From positions 620,001 through 684,000 of the forward strand of contig NW_020194562.1 of the NCBI RefSeq assembly GCF_002865645.1: a stretch of DNA of 64,000 nt, written 5' to 3'. The notes under the pieces are model-generated. The model worked only from the letters and a program-made list of their open reading frames with translations. It made no database searches and was not told the DNA's origin. Positions 1 through 14,328 of this stretch are shown here, piece after piece. Both the position numbers and the translations under genes were made by a program. Position 1 is the first letter of the stretch; the number at the start of each line of letters is the position of its first letter. Source of the DNA: Hyaloscypha bicolor E. Taxonomy: Eukaryota; Ascomycota; Leotiomycetes; Helotiales; Hyaloscyphaceae.

Positions 1-3000
1 TATTAGAAAAAGAACTTAAAGTTTTTCGGAAATATCTTAATACTAGCTTGGAAAAGAAATAGATCCGTTATTCTACTAGTTTAGCTAGTATCCTAATTAT
101 ATTTATTCTAAAAAAAGAAAGCGGCCTATATTTATATATTAATTACTAGAGTCTAAATAGAATTACTATTAAAAACCAAATACTATTACTACTTATTAGT
201 AAGATAATAAATAGGTTTTATAAAATAAGGATATATATAAAACTAGACTTAAAGAATACTTATTATTAGTTATAATATAGAAGAGTAATAAATAGAAAAT
301 AGTATTTCAAATATATTATAGATATTTTAAATACTATATTATATTCTTTAGATTCTCTAATATTCTAGTAATATTCCAGATATATATTAATTATATACTA
401 ATAGGCCTTATAAATATTATTTATATAGTTTATCTAGATAATATTTTAATTTATTTAAAGAACCTAGAATAGTATATAATAGTAGTCTAATATATATTTA
501 AGTAGTTATAATAATACTAGCTTTTTATAAACTTAATAAAATACGAATTTAATATAGAAAAAATAAAGTTTCTGGGATTTATAATTAGCCTAGATAGTAT
601 AGAAATAGAAGCCAGCCGGATTATAGCTATTAGAGAATAGCCGGCCCTAAAGAATAATATTTAAAAAGTCCAAGTATTTCTGGGTTTTATTAATTTCTAT
701 TAGAGGTTTATTTATAAATATTCTAGAATAGTAAAAGAATTAACTAATTTATTAAAAACTAGTAGAAACCTATAATACTATTTTAGCTAGATAGATAAAA
801 TAGATAAGGCTTTTAAAGAACTATAAATTATATTTATAATAGTACTAATTCTTTATTATTTTAATCCGGCTTTAAAAATCTATATAAAAACAGATATTTC
901 AGGATTTATAATTATAAATATAATTTCCTAGCTCTTTAGTAAAGGAATAAAAGCCAGATAGTACTTTATTATCTTCTATTTAAAAAAGATAACTATAATT
1001 AAAAGCAGATATAAAATATATAATTTAGAACTTTTAGCTATTATTCTAGTATTCTATATTTAGTAATATTATCTAGTATATATCTGGTATACTATTATTA
1101 TTAAAATAGATTATAATAACTTAAAATACTTTATAACTAAGAGAAAACTAAATAGTTAATAGATAAAATAAGTAAAAAAAGCTAGCTATTTTCGACTTTA
1201 TTTTAAAATACTAGCCGAAATATAGTAACCTTACTAATAGGCTATTAAAAAGACCAGATTTTATAATAGGAATAAATAAAAATACTTTATTACCTATATT
1301 TTATAATAAGCTATAGAATATAGAATAAAGAGCCCTATAAATAGTAATAATAAGATATTATACTATTTCTATAATATTATAATTTAAAGCCTAGAAAAGA
1401 GGAGATAGGTATTTCTTAATTAGTAAAATACTAAGAAATTCCAAAAAGGAAATCTATTTTAGTAATAAAATAATAATAGAAATACTATTACTTGAGCCTA
1501 TTACTAGTATAGCTAGTTATAAATAATATATATTATAGATTCTAGCTATATAAATAACTGGATCCAAAATAGTATATAAGAAAAATAGAAAGATATTATT
1601 TAAACTACTATTATAGTACTAAAGGCTCGATCTATTAATATAATACTAATAATATAAATAGTTCTTAAAAGAAACTTTTACTAGAGCTATTAAGACTTAG
1701 AAACTTAATATATCTGGGTTATTAAGATATTAGAATACTATTTATATACTAAATAAGCTAGCTTTTAAAGAAAAATTATTATAAGCTAATTATAATAATC
1801 CTATAAATAGGTATTTTAATACTAGTAAAATACTAGAGATTCTCTAGAAAAAGTACTTCTAGTAAAATATAAAAAATAATATAAAAGACTATATTAGAAC
1901 TTGTCCTATATATTAATAAACTAAAATAAAAAGATATCTATTATATAGTATATTTAGTTTATTTTCCTTCTTTTTTAAGCTATAATAAGAAATTACTATA
2001 GACTTTATTATAGGACTGCTTTTTTCTAGATTTTATAATAAAATATATAATTCTATATTTATTATTATTAATAGATATATAAAAATAATATAATATATTC
2101 TAATTATTAAAGAGATCTCGATTCCTGAATTAGTAAAACTATTTATATATTATATTATTAAAGACTTTAGTATATTTATTAGTATAACCTTTAATAAAAA
2201 ATCTATTTTTATAAATAAATTCTAGTTAAGTTTATATTTCTATTTAAAGGTTTAATAATAGCTAAATATAATATTTTACCTATAAACTAATAAATAAATA
2301 GAGAATCTAAATCAAATTCTAGAATAGTACTTAAAGTATTATACTAGTTACTAATAAGATAACTAGATAGTAAAGCTTATTTTTATAGAATTTATATATA
2401 ATAATTATATATATTTAATAATAGAAATTTCTTTATTCTATATATTATATAAATTCTATTCTAATATTAAACTATATATTAAGAATAATATTCCAGAAAA
2501 AGAAATACTAATAGTATAGAAAAGAATATAGAGAATTTAAATAGAAAGAAAGATAATAGAAAAGTAATAGTAAAAAGTAATAAATATATAGAAAAAATAC
2601 TATAATAAAAAGTATATTAATAAGGAATTTAATATATATAATAAAGTTATATTTTATATAAAGAATATTTAATAGCTATAATCTAGTATAAAGCTAGTAG
2701 ATAAATATCTTAATTCCTTTAAAGTTCTAGAAGTTATAAAAATATATAAATAGATATACTATTTAGAATTATTACTATTATATTAGATCTATAATATTTT
2801 CTATATTTCTTTCTTAGAACTATAATACCCGCAAGCTAGTACTATAATAGAACTAGAACCGGTCGAGATTAAAAATAAAAAGGAATTCGAGATAGAATTT
2901 ATTATAGCTTATAAAAAAGATAGAAAAGAAAAGAAATATCTCGTTTATTAAAAGAGCTATTTACTAGTAAATAATATATAGAAATTACTAAATAATCTGG

Positions 3001-3060
3001 AGAATATAGCTTAAAAATTATAAGAATACTTGGAAAAAAGTAATATTATAATACTATTAG
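1..3060 (+). mobile_element. RIP-degraded Ty3/gypsy chromovirus pol, 5' part outside window
   Basis: Reading the plus strand through its stops gives a gypsy polyprotein in the usual order. Reverse transcriptase is traceable from about 100 to 720, including the FLGFINFYR block near 675. An RNase H region lies at about 850-1150, an integrase core at about 1950-2350, and a chromodomain-like block near 2690-3010. Chromodomain at the integrase C terminus is the mark of chromoviruses. The interrupting stops are mostly TAG/TAA where CAG, CAA or TGG would be expected, which is what RIP produces, and CA/TG dinucleotides are nearly absent. No open frame survives. Protease and gag would lie left of base 1. 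I could not find an LTR pair for this copy. Confidence 0.8.
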
Positions 3061-4910
3061 CTAAATAGAAATATAAAAGATAAATACTTTTATTAAAAAA
3101 CTATTAAAAATTATATATTTATTTTTGGAAAAGCTATATAAAAATTATTAAGGACTCTAAAAACTCTAATTTCTATATTCTATAAATATTCTATTCTTAT
3201 AACTATTTTTTATTATCCTTATTATTATTCTTATTAGGATTCTTTTAAAAAACAGATAGTAAATTAGCTTATAAAGCTATTAGTTATTAGTAAGAAATAA
3301 GAAAGAAATAAGCTTACTTAATACTAAAGAATATTAACTATACTATTAAAAGTACTTTATACTTATATTAAGTTAGTAAGAATTACTTAACCTATTTCTT
3401 AAATTATTAGAAAAATCTATTAGCCTCGAATAATAGCTTTAATATAAGAAATATATATAATTTAGTATAGAAAAAAGATAATAATTACTTTTTCTCTTTT
3501 AAATAAAGATTAGAAAAGATATTTATATATATTAATAGCTTAAAGAAGGCGGTTTAACTATACTATATATATTTAAGGAACCTTAAATAATATTAAAATA
3601 AAGAATAAAAAAAGAAATTTATAATTTATAGGATTATATTTCTTATTTTTAGAATAGTAGTAATTATATACTAAGTAATTATTACTCTTAATATAAGTAA
3701 GATTAGAAAACTTAGTAATATTCTTAAAATATTAAAAATAATAAAAGTAAATTAAGAATATAGAAATATTAGCCAAATAGGTAATAATAGGCTAATAAGT
3801 ACTAAGAGAAGTATTTATCTTAATAAATAAAGAAATAGAAAAGAGAATTAAAAGAGAACTTAAATAAAGCTTAAAGAAGCTTAAAAGAGCTTAAAAAAGT
3901 TTAAAGAAGATTTAAAGAAAGCTTAAAGAAAAAAGATAAGAAATAAGAAAGAGCTAGATATAGTATTATAATTAAGAAAAGGGAAGATTAGTTAATAGGA
4001 AAAGAGAGGCCTTTTTATAATATCTTTTTTCCAAATAGTAATTATAAACTCAAAACTAGTTCTATATTAGGAATATCCAGAAAATTCTAAAAAAGGAATT
4101 TATAAATAAACTAGAAGATTAGATTAACTTTTCTAAACTCTTAGATCTATAGAATAATAATTTATTTATAAATAGAAGCTAAGTTGGGATTTATAAACTA
4201 ATTAGAAAACCGGAAAAACTTTATATTTAATAGTATATACTATATTTATACTGTTTTTATAAGGGAAAATTACTAGAGGTAATTTATAAGTTAACTAGGC
4301 AGGGTTAGTAAACTATATCCTTAATTCTATTATCTAATATAATAATAGAATAATTATAGGAAGTTTTTAGAAAGAACTAGTAGCCGGAAAAGTTTTAGGA
4401 AATTATTTATAAAGCTATTTATAGTTTTCTCAGGCCTTTTAAAAATAAGAGCCTAAAAGAGAAATTAATATAATAGATATATATAATAGTATATAGATAA
4501 ATATTAGATATTATAGATCTAGTTTCTTATTTTAGGTAAAGTTTATAATTAGAATTATATAGATTATATCGGCTTATATTTCCTAATTAAATAAAGGGGC
4601 TTTATATATTTAACTAAATACTAGAGAATATATAGGGAAATGCTTCTAGCTTTAGAAAAAGATATTAATTAGTCTTTTATTAGAATTAATTCTTGGAATT
4701 AATTATACTTATAAGTATTATTCTATAGCTTACTTATCTTAATTACTTATATATTACCCTATTATTATATATCTTATAATATATTACGGAATTTCTAATA
4801 TTTAATAAATAATAGCCTATTTAGTAATAGTTCTATTTTTGTATTTTTCTTTTTATTATTCTTATAGCTTTTATTAATTAGCTAGTTTAGTTTATAAATA
4901 TTTATTTAAA
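3061..4910. other. AT-rich RIP-type sequence, family not recognised
   Basis: No intact gene. CA/TG depletion matches the neighbouring elements. A plus-strand reading at about 3960-4700 looks like a protein ruined by TAG/TAA stops, and a purine-rich stretch at 3840-3950 repeats a short AGCTTAAAGA-like unit. This could be the 3' end of the preceding element, a gag-like segment, or another repeat. I cannot decide. Confidence 0.5.
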
Positions 4911-4915
4911 AGAAT

Positions 4916-5175
4916 TATTATAAATATAAGATCTAGAGCCTAAAAAGTATTATTAGGCTATTTCTATTTCAATAATTCAAAGCTAAAAAAAGAAAAGAAT
5001 CTTAAAAAAGCCTCGGATCTAAATAATTATAAGCTATATATAGGCCTATATACTAGTTTAAGCTCGGAGTTACATATAATAATTAGGTAACTATAGATGC
5101 CTTATTTAGATACCAGATATCTTTCTAGTTCTAGTCTAACCCCTACTAGTACTATATATTATAATAACTGTAATA
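4916..5175 (-). repeat. 3' LTR of the 6.1-kb Ty3/gypsy element
   Basis: 260 bp, aligning without net gap to 10784-11043. It differs from its partner mostly by C/T and G/A changes. It starts TATTATAAATATAAG and ends AACTGTAATA. Confidence 0.85.
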
Positions 5176-8100
5176 TTACCTCTTTTCTTAAAATAAGTTC
5201 ATTCCCGAGCTTTAAAAGTCTCTATTTAAATTTCCAAGTTATAAGTCATATATTAAAGGCCAGGGTCTTTTATATATAATTTTAAAGAATTTCCGTCTGT
5301 ATTATATAGTTCTAGTAATATATTACTCTTAGTATAATCTAACTAATAAAAAAGATTTTATAATAATTTTAGCTATTTGGGGTTCTTATTATAGAAGCTC
5401 TAAAGAGCTAGAATATTATTATTTAATAAGAAAGCAAGATACTATTTTAGATCTGGGTCCTATTCTTTCTACTAGATTCAGTACTTTAGTTTTCTATAAA
5501 ATAGCTTTACTACTAATACCTCTTAAATTTTATATTCTATTTCCTTATCTTATAGTTCTAATAATAGAGGCTCCGGATTTATTTATCCGGAAAGGAAGTT
5601 ACCTAGATCTTTATATAGTTTCTCTATATAAAATACTAGATATATTCTTATTAATTCCAAAAGCTTAAACCTAAAGAAATATTTTACTTATTCCAGGATT
5701 TTATATAGCTCTTCTATTTAATAAGCTAGCTTATAGCTCAGATAATTATTCTTCTAGTATTTAGTAATAATTTATATCTTATTTCTTATTTTAAAGTCTA
5801 CTAGTTAGTAATACTTATTAGCTTAAATAATATAATATTTTTATATTTATATTATATTCTCTTATATTTTTTACTATAATTTATAAAGCTATATTACTAG
5901 AGCCTTTATCTTCTATTTATTTAGCTCTTTATTTAAAGTACCCGATTATATTTGAATTTCCTAATTAAATAATATCTATAGTTTATAGTTCTTTTCTATA
6001 TAAAACGGGAATTGGCCTATAATTTTATAGACTAGAGCTATCTACTAGTAGTTAATTATTATTACTTATTTATTCTAATTATTCTAGTAGTAATTTATAT
6101 AGGAATATAGCTATTAGTTAAAATACTAGTTAATAATCTTTATCTAGTTATTAGTTTAGGAATAGTTAGTAATTAATAATTTAAGCTTTATACTAATATA
6201 TTTATAGAACTTATTCTAGAAATCTAATATAAACTAGAGGCCTTAATTAAATACTATAGTTTCTGGAATACTAACTTAATAAACTATATAAATAAGAAAT
6301 AAAAATACTAATTCTTTAATTATTACTATATCTTAAATAGAAATTATAATAGGATACTTATCTAGATAATTAATAAAAATTATTACTATATTATATTTAT
6401 TTCTATTTTCTAGATATTTCTTGAAATCTATTAATATATACTACTAGAAATAGTCAGAAACTAATAATAAATATAAGAGTTCTAGTTTCTTATTTCTAGA
6501 AATATAGAATTATTAATAAATATAATAATTATTCTTATACTAATTAATATTTATATCTTAGTCTAGCTAGTAATAACAGGCCTAAAAAAGCTATTAAAGC
6601 TTGGCTTATTCTAGATATTCTATTAGAGGCTATATATATATCTCCTAAATAAAAGTAATATATAAGAATATCTCGGGTATTATTATATTATTAGATATAA
6701 ATAGTTTATTATATTATAAAAAAAGGCTATTTTATAGTATTTAAATGTTTTTCTTTTCGTTTCTTGCCTTATCCTATAGTTCTTCTAGTTCTAATAACTC
6801 TTAATTCTTATTTAATAACTTATTTATTAGCTAGATATTATTATACTAGATTTCTTTCTAAGCCGGGCTTATAAAAGCCTTAATTAGAACTAACTAAAGA
6901 TCCCGTATAATATTATTATTAATCTTTTATTATAAGAGGAGAATTTGGGTTTAGTAAGCTATTATTATCTTATTCTAGATAATTATATTCTTATATTTCT
7001 TATTTAGGATATCTGTTTATTTATTTAACTTACCTATCTAATATATAAGCTTGAAATAGTAATAGAAAAAATACTTTATCTAATAAGCTTATTTTACTAA
7101 AAGCTTCTTTATAGTTATAAAATACTCGAGGGCTCGGTAATCTAAATAAATTATAAAAAGTGCCTCTTATAGGCCTTCTAGTTTTACTTACTATTTAATT
7201 AAAGAAAGAATAATAATAAGTATTTCTTTATTATAAATATTATAGTTTAGCTCTACTAATTATATAGTTTTAGAAAAGAATACTACCGGATACTAGAGTT
7301 CTATCTAGGGGTCTTATTATAAAAGAATACCGGCTATAACTTTATTTAATATATTTATCTTAATTATAATAAAGAGATTCGAATTATAGTAATATAAAAT
7401 TAATACCGAGAATATAGCTTATTTTAGCTTAATAAAACCTTTTTAATATTAATCTATTTATTTAAATAGAACTCTTTTATATATTAGAGCTATTAGGGAC
7501 TTTATTATATAGCTATATTCTATAATAAAATACTAATAAAAGTTATAAAAACCCAGAAAGCCTTATATTTCTTTAACTATTTTTAGTAATTACTAGTTTT
7601 TAATAATTATTATCTTATTTAGATCTATTTTAATATCTTTAGTAAAGATAATAAAGCCTAAATACTTTATATAAATAACCTTAAACTCTAATTTCTTAAT
7701 ATTTATTTAGAGGCTAGTATCCTATAATTACTAAAAGACCTTTTATATATAGTTTTTATATTTTAGGGAATTATTTAAGTAAATTAGAATATTATTTAAA
7801 TAAGCTATATAAAAGATATTAAAGTAATTAAAGAAGATATTATTTATATATCTCTAATATATAATAGAACTATTAGTTAGGCCTTTCTAAAGAACCTTAT
7901 ATTTATAGGTCCTATATCTTATATAAAATATTATAAGTTCTTCTAATTCTGGGTCTATTTAAATCTAATAGAATACTTGCTAAATATCTAGCTTTATATA
8001 GACCTTAGCTTAAGCTAGTTATATAAAAGTCTTATAAATAAAAGAAAGAGAATAATAGTTCTTTTATATTAAGTTATTTAGTTTATAATAATTAATATAG

Positions 8101-10783
8101 AATTAGAGAGTTCTATTAGCCTTCTTTATAAAAAGAATTAGAAATATAAAAGAGAACTAGTTTGGCTTAATAAAACTTTATTAGAAATTCTTTTTAAGGA
8201 AATACTTAATCTTTTATAGTTTATAAATTAACTATTAATAGAACAGGAAATATTCTAGGTTCTCTAGGCCTTTAGAATTATTAATTTAAATCTTATAGTT
8301 ATATAATTAATATAAGAATAAAATATTTAATACTTTCTTTAAGAAAATATCTATAAAATTCTTAAACTTCTCTAGTATAACTCTTACTAGCTATTATAGC
8401 TCTGTCTTTTCTGGCTATTACTTACTTGAAATAAACTTATTCTCTTATTATAATTCTAGCTTTTTATTAATTTCGAAAAATAATATTATAAAGAAAAAGT
8501 TCTCTTTCTTTTATAGATTTATCTAGAAAGTAGCTAGTAAGATATCTATAATATTAACTATAGGCCTTAATTAGATTTTATAGCTTTTCTTTAAATAATA
8601 TAATTTTAATATTTCTATTTCTGATTTAAAAGAAACTTCTATATTTCTTAAGGCTACTTATATTTCTCTATAATATTAAACTTAATTCTTTTATTATATA
8701 TAACTTTCTGAGTCTGGCTTAGGAAAAGAATAAGAGAGTTTTCTTTTTATAAGCTAAGGTTTCTAGAACTTATTTATAGCTATAGCTTTATTTCTTTTAT
8801 TTATATTTTCTTAGTACTAATTACTTTTCTCAGGTTTTAAGTTCTTATATATAATAATTAGAATCTTATTCTAATTTTTCTTTTTAGGCTAATTATCTAA
8901 TTAGATTAATCTTCTATTCTTATAATTAATTAGAATACTAGTATTAATAAATTACTATTATTCTAAAATTATATTATATTTACCTAGCCCTATAACTAGT
9001 ATAGATACTAGAACCTTTTGTTTATTAATTAAGAGTATAAGCTTAATATAATAAATAATAAATATAGCTTATTTATTATTAAACTCTCTTATATTATAGA
9101 ATAATATTAATTAAATAGATTTAATATCTAGAAATTATTTAATTATTCTTATAAACTTGAAATTAATAAAAGTATATCTATTTATTCCAGTATTAATAAA
9201 AGAAGAAATCTTAATACCTAATCTATTATTACTAACTATATAAGGAAATATAAATACTTTATTTTCTAGTAATTAGCTCAAATTAACTTTTATTATATTT
9301 ATATAATATAGCTTTAAAAAAAAGACTTCTTTTAGAAGTTCTTATTTCCCTATTTTATATTCTTAAATAGCTTACTTATAATAAGTACTACTAGCTTAGC
9401 TACTAAAACTTGCTTTATATATTTTATTTTAGGTTCTAGATAATTCCTAGATATATAATTAAATCTATTATAATTATAATACTTGAGATCTAAAAATCCG
9501 GGCTTCGGGATAATAGACTTATCTATTATTAGGATCTTAAAAGCAGGCTTTATATAAGAGACATCTCCTAAGCCTGGATTATTTATATCTTTATTAGCTT
9601 TTTTAGATATCTAGTTTTTCTTTTTATAATAAGCTTAAATCTATTAGTTATTTATAATATAGTATTATATAAACTTTATAATATAGATAGCCGGGTTATT
9701 ATAGTATATAGCTATCGGCTTTTAGAGCTTTTAGATAAGCTTATTATTTAGGTTATTTTTAAGGTCTTATAAATTAATATTTTTGTCTATTATATATCTT
9801 AGAAATAGAATATAGAATTCCTGAAAAATCTAGTTCTTTTTTATAAATAGTTCCTTAAAGGCTTACTAAATATTATACTTCTTATTTAAGTTACTATATA
9901 GCTTCTCTAGGTAAATATATAATTCTCTAATAGTTTTATATATATATTAATTATCCTAATTTAGGTAAGAAGAGATTAGTATAAAAATATAGCTATTTAT
10001 ATAGCCGGAAATATAAATAATCTTGAGATTCTTTATCTAGTAAATATTAAAGTTATTATAGAGCTTATTCTTAATCTAAACTACCTAATTATTAAAAGTA
10101 ATACTATTTTTAGTTATATTTTTAAAGATAAGAAAGTTAGAAAGTTTAATTAAATATTTATTTTCTAGAATAGAAAAACTAATTATTTTTATAGATTATA
10201 TAATAAGCTTCTTAATAATAGCTTTATTCTTTTATAGGACTTATTTAATTTCTCTTAGCTAATTATAATAATTCTTGCTATAAGTAAGAATATTATATAT
10301 TTTTAGAATTAGCTTAATAATTTCCTTATATAAAGCTTTTGGACTCCGGAGTAATTCTTGGAAATCTACTTTTAATAAGGCAGATTTCTCTTCTTTTTTA
10401 GTTCTCTAAAAGAAAATATCTCTCTTATTATAAGTATTAATAGAATATTCGGACTTTTTAGGAAACTTAATAAAAGGCTCTAGTTTACCTTCTAGTAATA
10501 TACTAGTAATATTTTATATTATAGTTTCTTCTAACTTACCTAGTTATTCCCGGATTTATTTTCTTATAAATCTTTATTTAATAGTAAGATTACTAGCCTA
10601 TTTGCTTACCTAGCTAGTCTAGGGCTTTCTTATCTAGTTATTCTAGGGCTTTCTTTTATTTTAATATTAGTTAACTAGTATAGGAATAGTTATAGTATAT
10701 TATATTTATATTTATTAAAAACTAATTAAATAGATATTATTTAAATTCTCTAAAGAATTAAGAAGTAAATAAGCTTTGATTTA

Positions 10784-11043
10784 TATTACGAATATAAGAT
10801 CTAGAGCCTAGAAGGCATTATTAGACTATTTCTATTTTAATAATTTAAAGCTAAAGAGAGAAGAGGATTTCAAAGAAGCCTCGGATCTAAATAATTACAA
10901 GCTATATATAGGCCTATATACTAGGTTAAGCTCGGGGTTATATATAATAATCAAGTAACTATAGATGCCTTATTTAGATACCAGATGCCTCTCTAGCTCT
11001 AATCTAATTCCTACTAGAACTATATATTATAATAACTATAATA
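10784..11043 (-). repeat. 5' LTR of the 6.1-kb Ty3/gypsy element
   Basis: 260-bp partner of 4916-5175. It starts TATTACGAATATAAG and ends AACTATAATA. The flanking AGAAC at 11044-11048 matches AGAAT at 4911-4915 apart from one RIP-type change. Confidence 0.85.
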
Positions 11044-11048
11044 AGAAC

Positions 11049-13454
11049 TTTATTCTAGTTCTTTTTATATTAAAATATAAGGCATTTACTAAAATCTAGT
11101 AAATATTAATAATAGAAGTTTTTATTAGTTAGAACTAATTCGGATATATTTCGGATATATTTCAGATATTTATAAAAGCTTATTTATTATAATAGAATAA
11201 GATAATTTAGGCTTATATTAGAGTTTCGAATCTGTAATTATAGCCTATAATATAGATATAGGTATTATTTTATATTAGCTTTTTTTATATTATTTTATTT
11301 TAATTTCTATTTTATAGTTTTATTAATTAGTATTAGTCTAATAATTAAGAAATTTAAATATTCGGGAAAAGTAATAAAAGAGTTTAATTTCTTTAACTAG
11401 ACTAGAATTCAAAAAAATATTAGATAGCTATATAAGAGAATTATATTTAGGATTAAGAAATACCTTAAAATATCTTATTTACTTAATTCTAATAATAATA
11501 TTTTAATATTCGAGGTTAAGAATAATAAAGAAAAAGTTCCAGATTTAATAATTATTAATAATTAGATATAATTAAATAAACTAGTTTATAGAAGTTTGAG
11601 TCTTATTATTAAATCCTCTTATTAGTATAGTATAAGAGAGATTTTAGATAAAAGTATCTAATAATTTAGAGAATTATTTAGTAAAAGAATAATTAATAAA
11701 AAGAAAACTATTTATTCTAGTATTTACTAAAAAAATATAAGTTAATTCCGTATTTATTTATACTAAGAAATAAAGAAACTAAGAACTATTATTTATTTAT
11801 AAACTTAGATAAGTCTAAACCTAATAAATTATATATATATAAGTCTAGAAAGAAATCTCGGCCTAAGTTTCCTTATTTCTCTCTTTTAGAGCATTTTTAA
11901 AATTATTTATTTAATTATTTTATTTGTCTATATTATTTATAAAAATCTCGAACTTATAGATTATTATTTTAATAATAGAGAGGTTAGAATAGTTCTTTTT
12001 CTAATAGTCTAGTTATTTATATAAGAAGTAAATATTGTTTTTAATACTAAGAATAGGCTTTAATAAAGAAATAATAGAAATAAAAAACTTAATAATAGGC
12101 TTAATTATAGGCGCCTGGCCTAAAGCCAAAGAAGTATAGAACCGGAACTATTTTCGACCCGATTTAGTAATAGTATTTGAGTTAGATACTAGTATTTTAT
12201 TATTTCTATTAGAAGTAATATTCTAATAAATAAAATAAGATTAATATTTCTAGTTATAATAATTCTCTATATTTATAGCTATAAGAGTATTATTTATAAT
12301 ATAGAATTAATATTTCCAAATAAACTTAATTACTATAGCCTAGTTTTAAAAATCTAGAATAATCTTATTTTATATTTAATAAAACTAGTTATTACTATTA
12401 ACTTGTTTTTGGATAATAAAGCTCTTAAAGTATTTAGAGAACTATAGAAATATTTTATTAAGACTAATAGGCTTATTATATTAATCTTTGCCCTTATTTA
12501 TTTCTAACTTATAGAATTACTTCCGGTAATCTTTTGTTTTATATTTAGTAGTAAAGTATTTATCTAGAATAATTAATATCTCTTTTACTAATTTATATTA
12601 ATCCGGTAGTTCTAATTAATAATATGAGAATAGGTAAATATAGGCTTTACTAATAGTAATTAACTAAATTAAAGCTATTTATATATAACTTATAAAATAG
12701 TAGTTTATATAGATTTATAAATAATTTATTATAGATATTTTCTAGTAAAAATATAAGAATTTAATACTATTATTAAATAGTTTAATATTACTAGTAATCT
12801 TTATTATAAAAGCTAGTATATTTGAGATAGGTTCGGAACTAATATAAGAATATTTATAGAAGAAATACTAATACAATTTATTATATTCTTCTATTTATTC
12901 TAGTTTATTCTAGAGAGCAGCCTATAATTCGAAATAACTTAAAAGAAGAAACTTAGAAAAAAGAATAGATTATATAGAAGCGGAAATACTTTACTTTTAA
13001 TAATAGAAATATTCTTGAAATAGAATACGGAATTAAGATTCCTTAATAAATTCGTATATAAAGATATACTATTCTTATTTCTTTATATAATTCTTAAGGT
13101 TAGTAAGTTTGTTTCTAAAGAATACTTTCAGATCCGTAGCTATATTACCTATATCTTCCTTTATTATTACTATAGCTATAGCTTAACTATCTTCTATTAC
13201 TTATATAATACCTTATAATATATCTGAACTAGAAAAGTTCTATTTATTTCGAGGTTTCTTTATAGAAGCTTTACTATTATTTGATTTTGAAATAGAAGCT
13301 TATATAAGTAAGATAAAGAAAAGAGAACTCCTGAAGTTCGTATTAACTAGTATTAACTAGGAGAATAATATAGTTAGAAAGTATTTAAATAAGAGTTAGA
13401 AGAATTTCGAGAGATAGTTAGTAAAAAGGTAGTTTTATAAAAAGAAGTTATATA
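11049..13454. other. AT-rich RIP-type sequence, family not recognised
   Basis: No intact gene. CA/TG are depleted throughout. A plus-strand reading at about 11340-11820 resembles decayed coding sequence, and the right half reads better on the minus strand, but neither matches a family I can name. This is part of the target into which the 6.1-kb element inserted. Confidence 0.5.
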
Positions 13455-13781
13455 TATTGGAAAGTGATCGATTTATTGATGGAAAATCGATATATTGGAG
13501 GTTGACAATCTGTAAAATGACTAGATACAGGAGAGTGAAGAGTAAAAAAGGAGAGGAGGGAATCTAAAGTACAGTTCTTATATACCCACTAGTGGGTGGC
13601 GATTTCCTCCAGTATATTATAAATCAGATGACTCATATATATTAGTGAGCGTTCCCTGAGCTTCCATAGTGAGCTATTCCATAGGCTTCCATAGTAAACC
13701 ATTATAAATGAGAGTGGCAAAGCTAATATTAGTAGTTGAACCTGGTACTGGAAGGACTAGTAAGCTAGTACCAATTCAATA
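13455..13781. repeat. Probable solo LTR, 327 bp
   Basis: The block starts TATTGGAAAG and ends CCAATTCAATA, giving TATTG/CAATA inverted ends, and is flanked on both sides by ATATA (13450-13454 and 13782-13786). Unlike its surroundings it keeps CA/TG and normal GC. This fits a single LTR left by recombination, or a late insertion. The flanking ATATA is low in information because the region is AT-rich, so the duplication is only suggestive. No coding content. Confidence 0.55.
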
Positions 13782-14090
13782 ATATATAAGTTAACTATTA
13801 CTTTCTATTTATATTTGCCTTTATATTAAAGAAGTTATTTGGAACTTCTATTATTAATTAATTAATCTATTTTCCTTAATATTATAATTTAGTAGTTTTA
13901 TACTAGTATTTTCTAATAAAGCAGATCCTGCTTCTACTAGCTATACGGGTAGTCTCTAATTACCCGGCTCTTTAAAAATATATTACTATCTAGAGTTTAG
14001 GAATTAAATTCGACTTCTTTTAGATATGTTTCCTTATTAGTAAAATATTATAATAGGCCGTTTCTAGTAAAAACAATTTTTAGATTCTAA
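13782..14090. other. AT-rich, no gene seen
   Basis: RIP-type composition with no recognisable coding trace. Confidence 0.5.
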
Positions 14091-14328
14091 TATAATAATA
14101 TATAAGCTTATAGGTAAAGAAGTAGTATAAAGAAGTACTTTTAGAGGCTAATTAGAACAATTATATAAGTCTGATACTAAAGAGAATCTAAAGATAAAAA
14201 GAAAAAAGAAAAAGAGAAAAGAGAATAGCCTGAGATCCTATTTCTCTTACCTATAAGATTATATATTCGAATTGGGTCTAATATAAACATTTAGTAATAT
14301 AGGACTAAGCGAGTATATATTTTATAAT
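14091..14328 (+). repeat. LTR family copy A, RIP-degraded
   Basis: Aligns along its length to copies at 14924-15153 and, inverted, 21791-22268. The shared start is TATAATAATA followed by a decayed ACGAGC. Shared interior blocks include GTATAAAGAAGTACTTTTAG and GAATCTAAAGATAAA. The end corresponding to GCGAGCGTCCCGTGACA is mutated here to an AT-rich string, so the right boundary is approximate. Confidence 0.6.

Larger units (their letters stand above)
4916..11043 (-). mobile_element. Complete but RIP-inactivated Ty3/gypsy LTR retrotransposon, 6,128 bp
   Basis: Two direct repeats of exactly 260 bp (4916-5175 and 10784-11043) bound the element. Their ends are TATTAC...GTAATA, or decayed versions. 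These fit an original TGTTAC...GTAACA with RIP-type G-to-A and C-to-T changes. A 5-bp target duplication flanks it: AGAAT at 4911-4915 and AGAAC at 11044-11048, differing by one C-to-T. On the minus strand, at about 7500-8000, the reverse transcriptase region of a gypsy element is recognisable, including the stretch leading to a FLGFYNFY block. All frames are broken by stops. The element is therefore one insertion in minus orientation, with 5' LTR at the high-coordinate end. gag, protease and integrase boundaries are too decayed to place. Confidence 0.85.
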
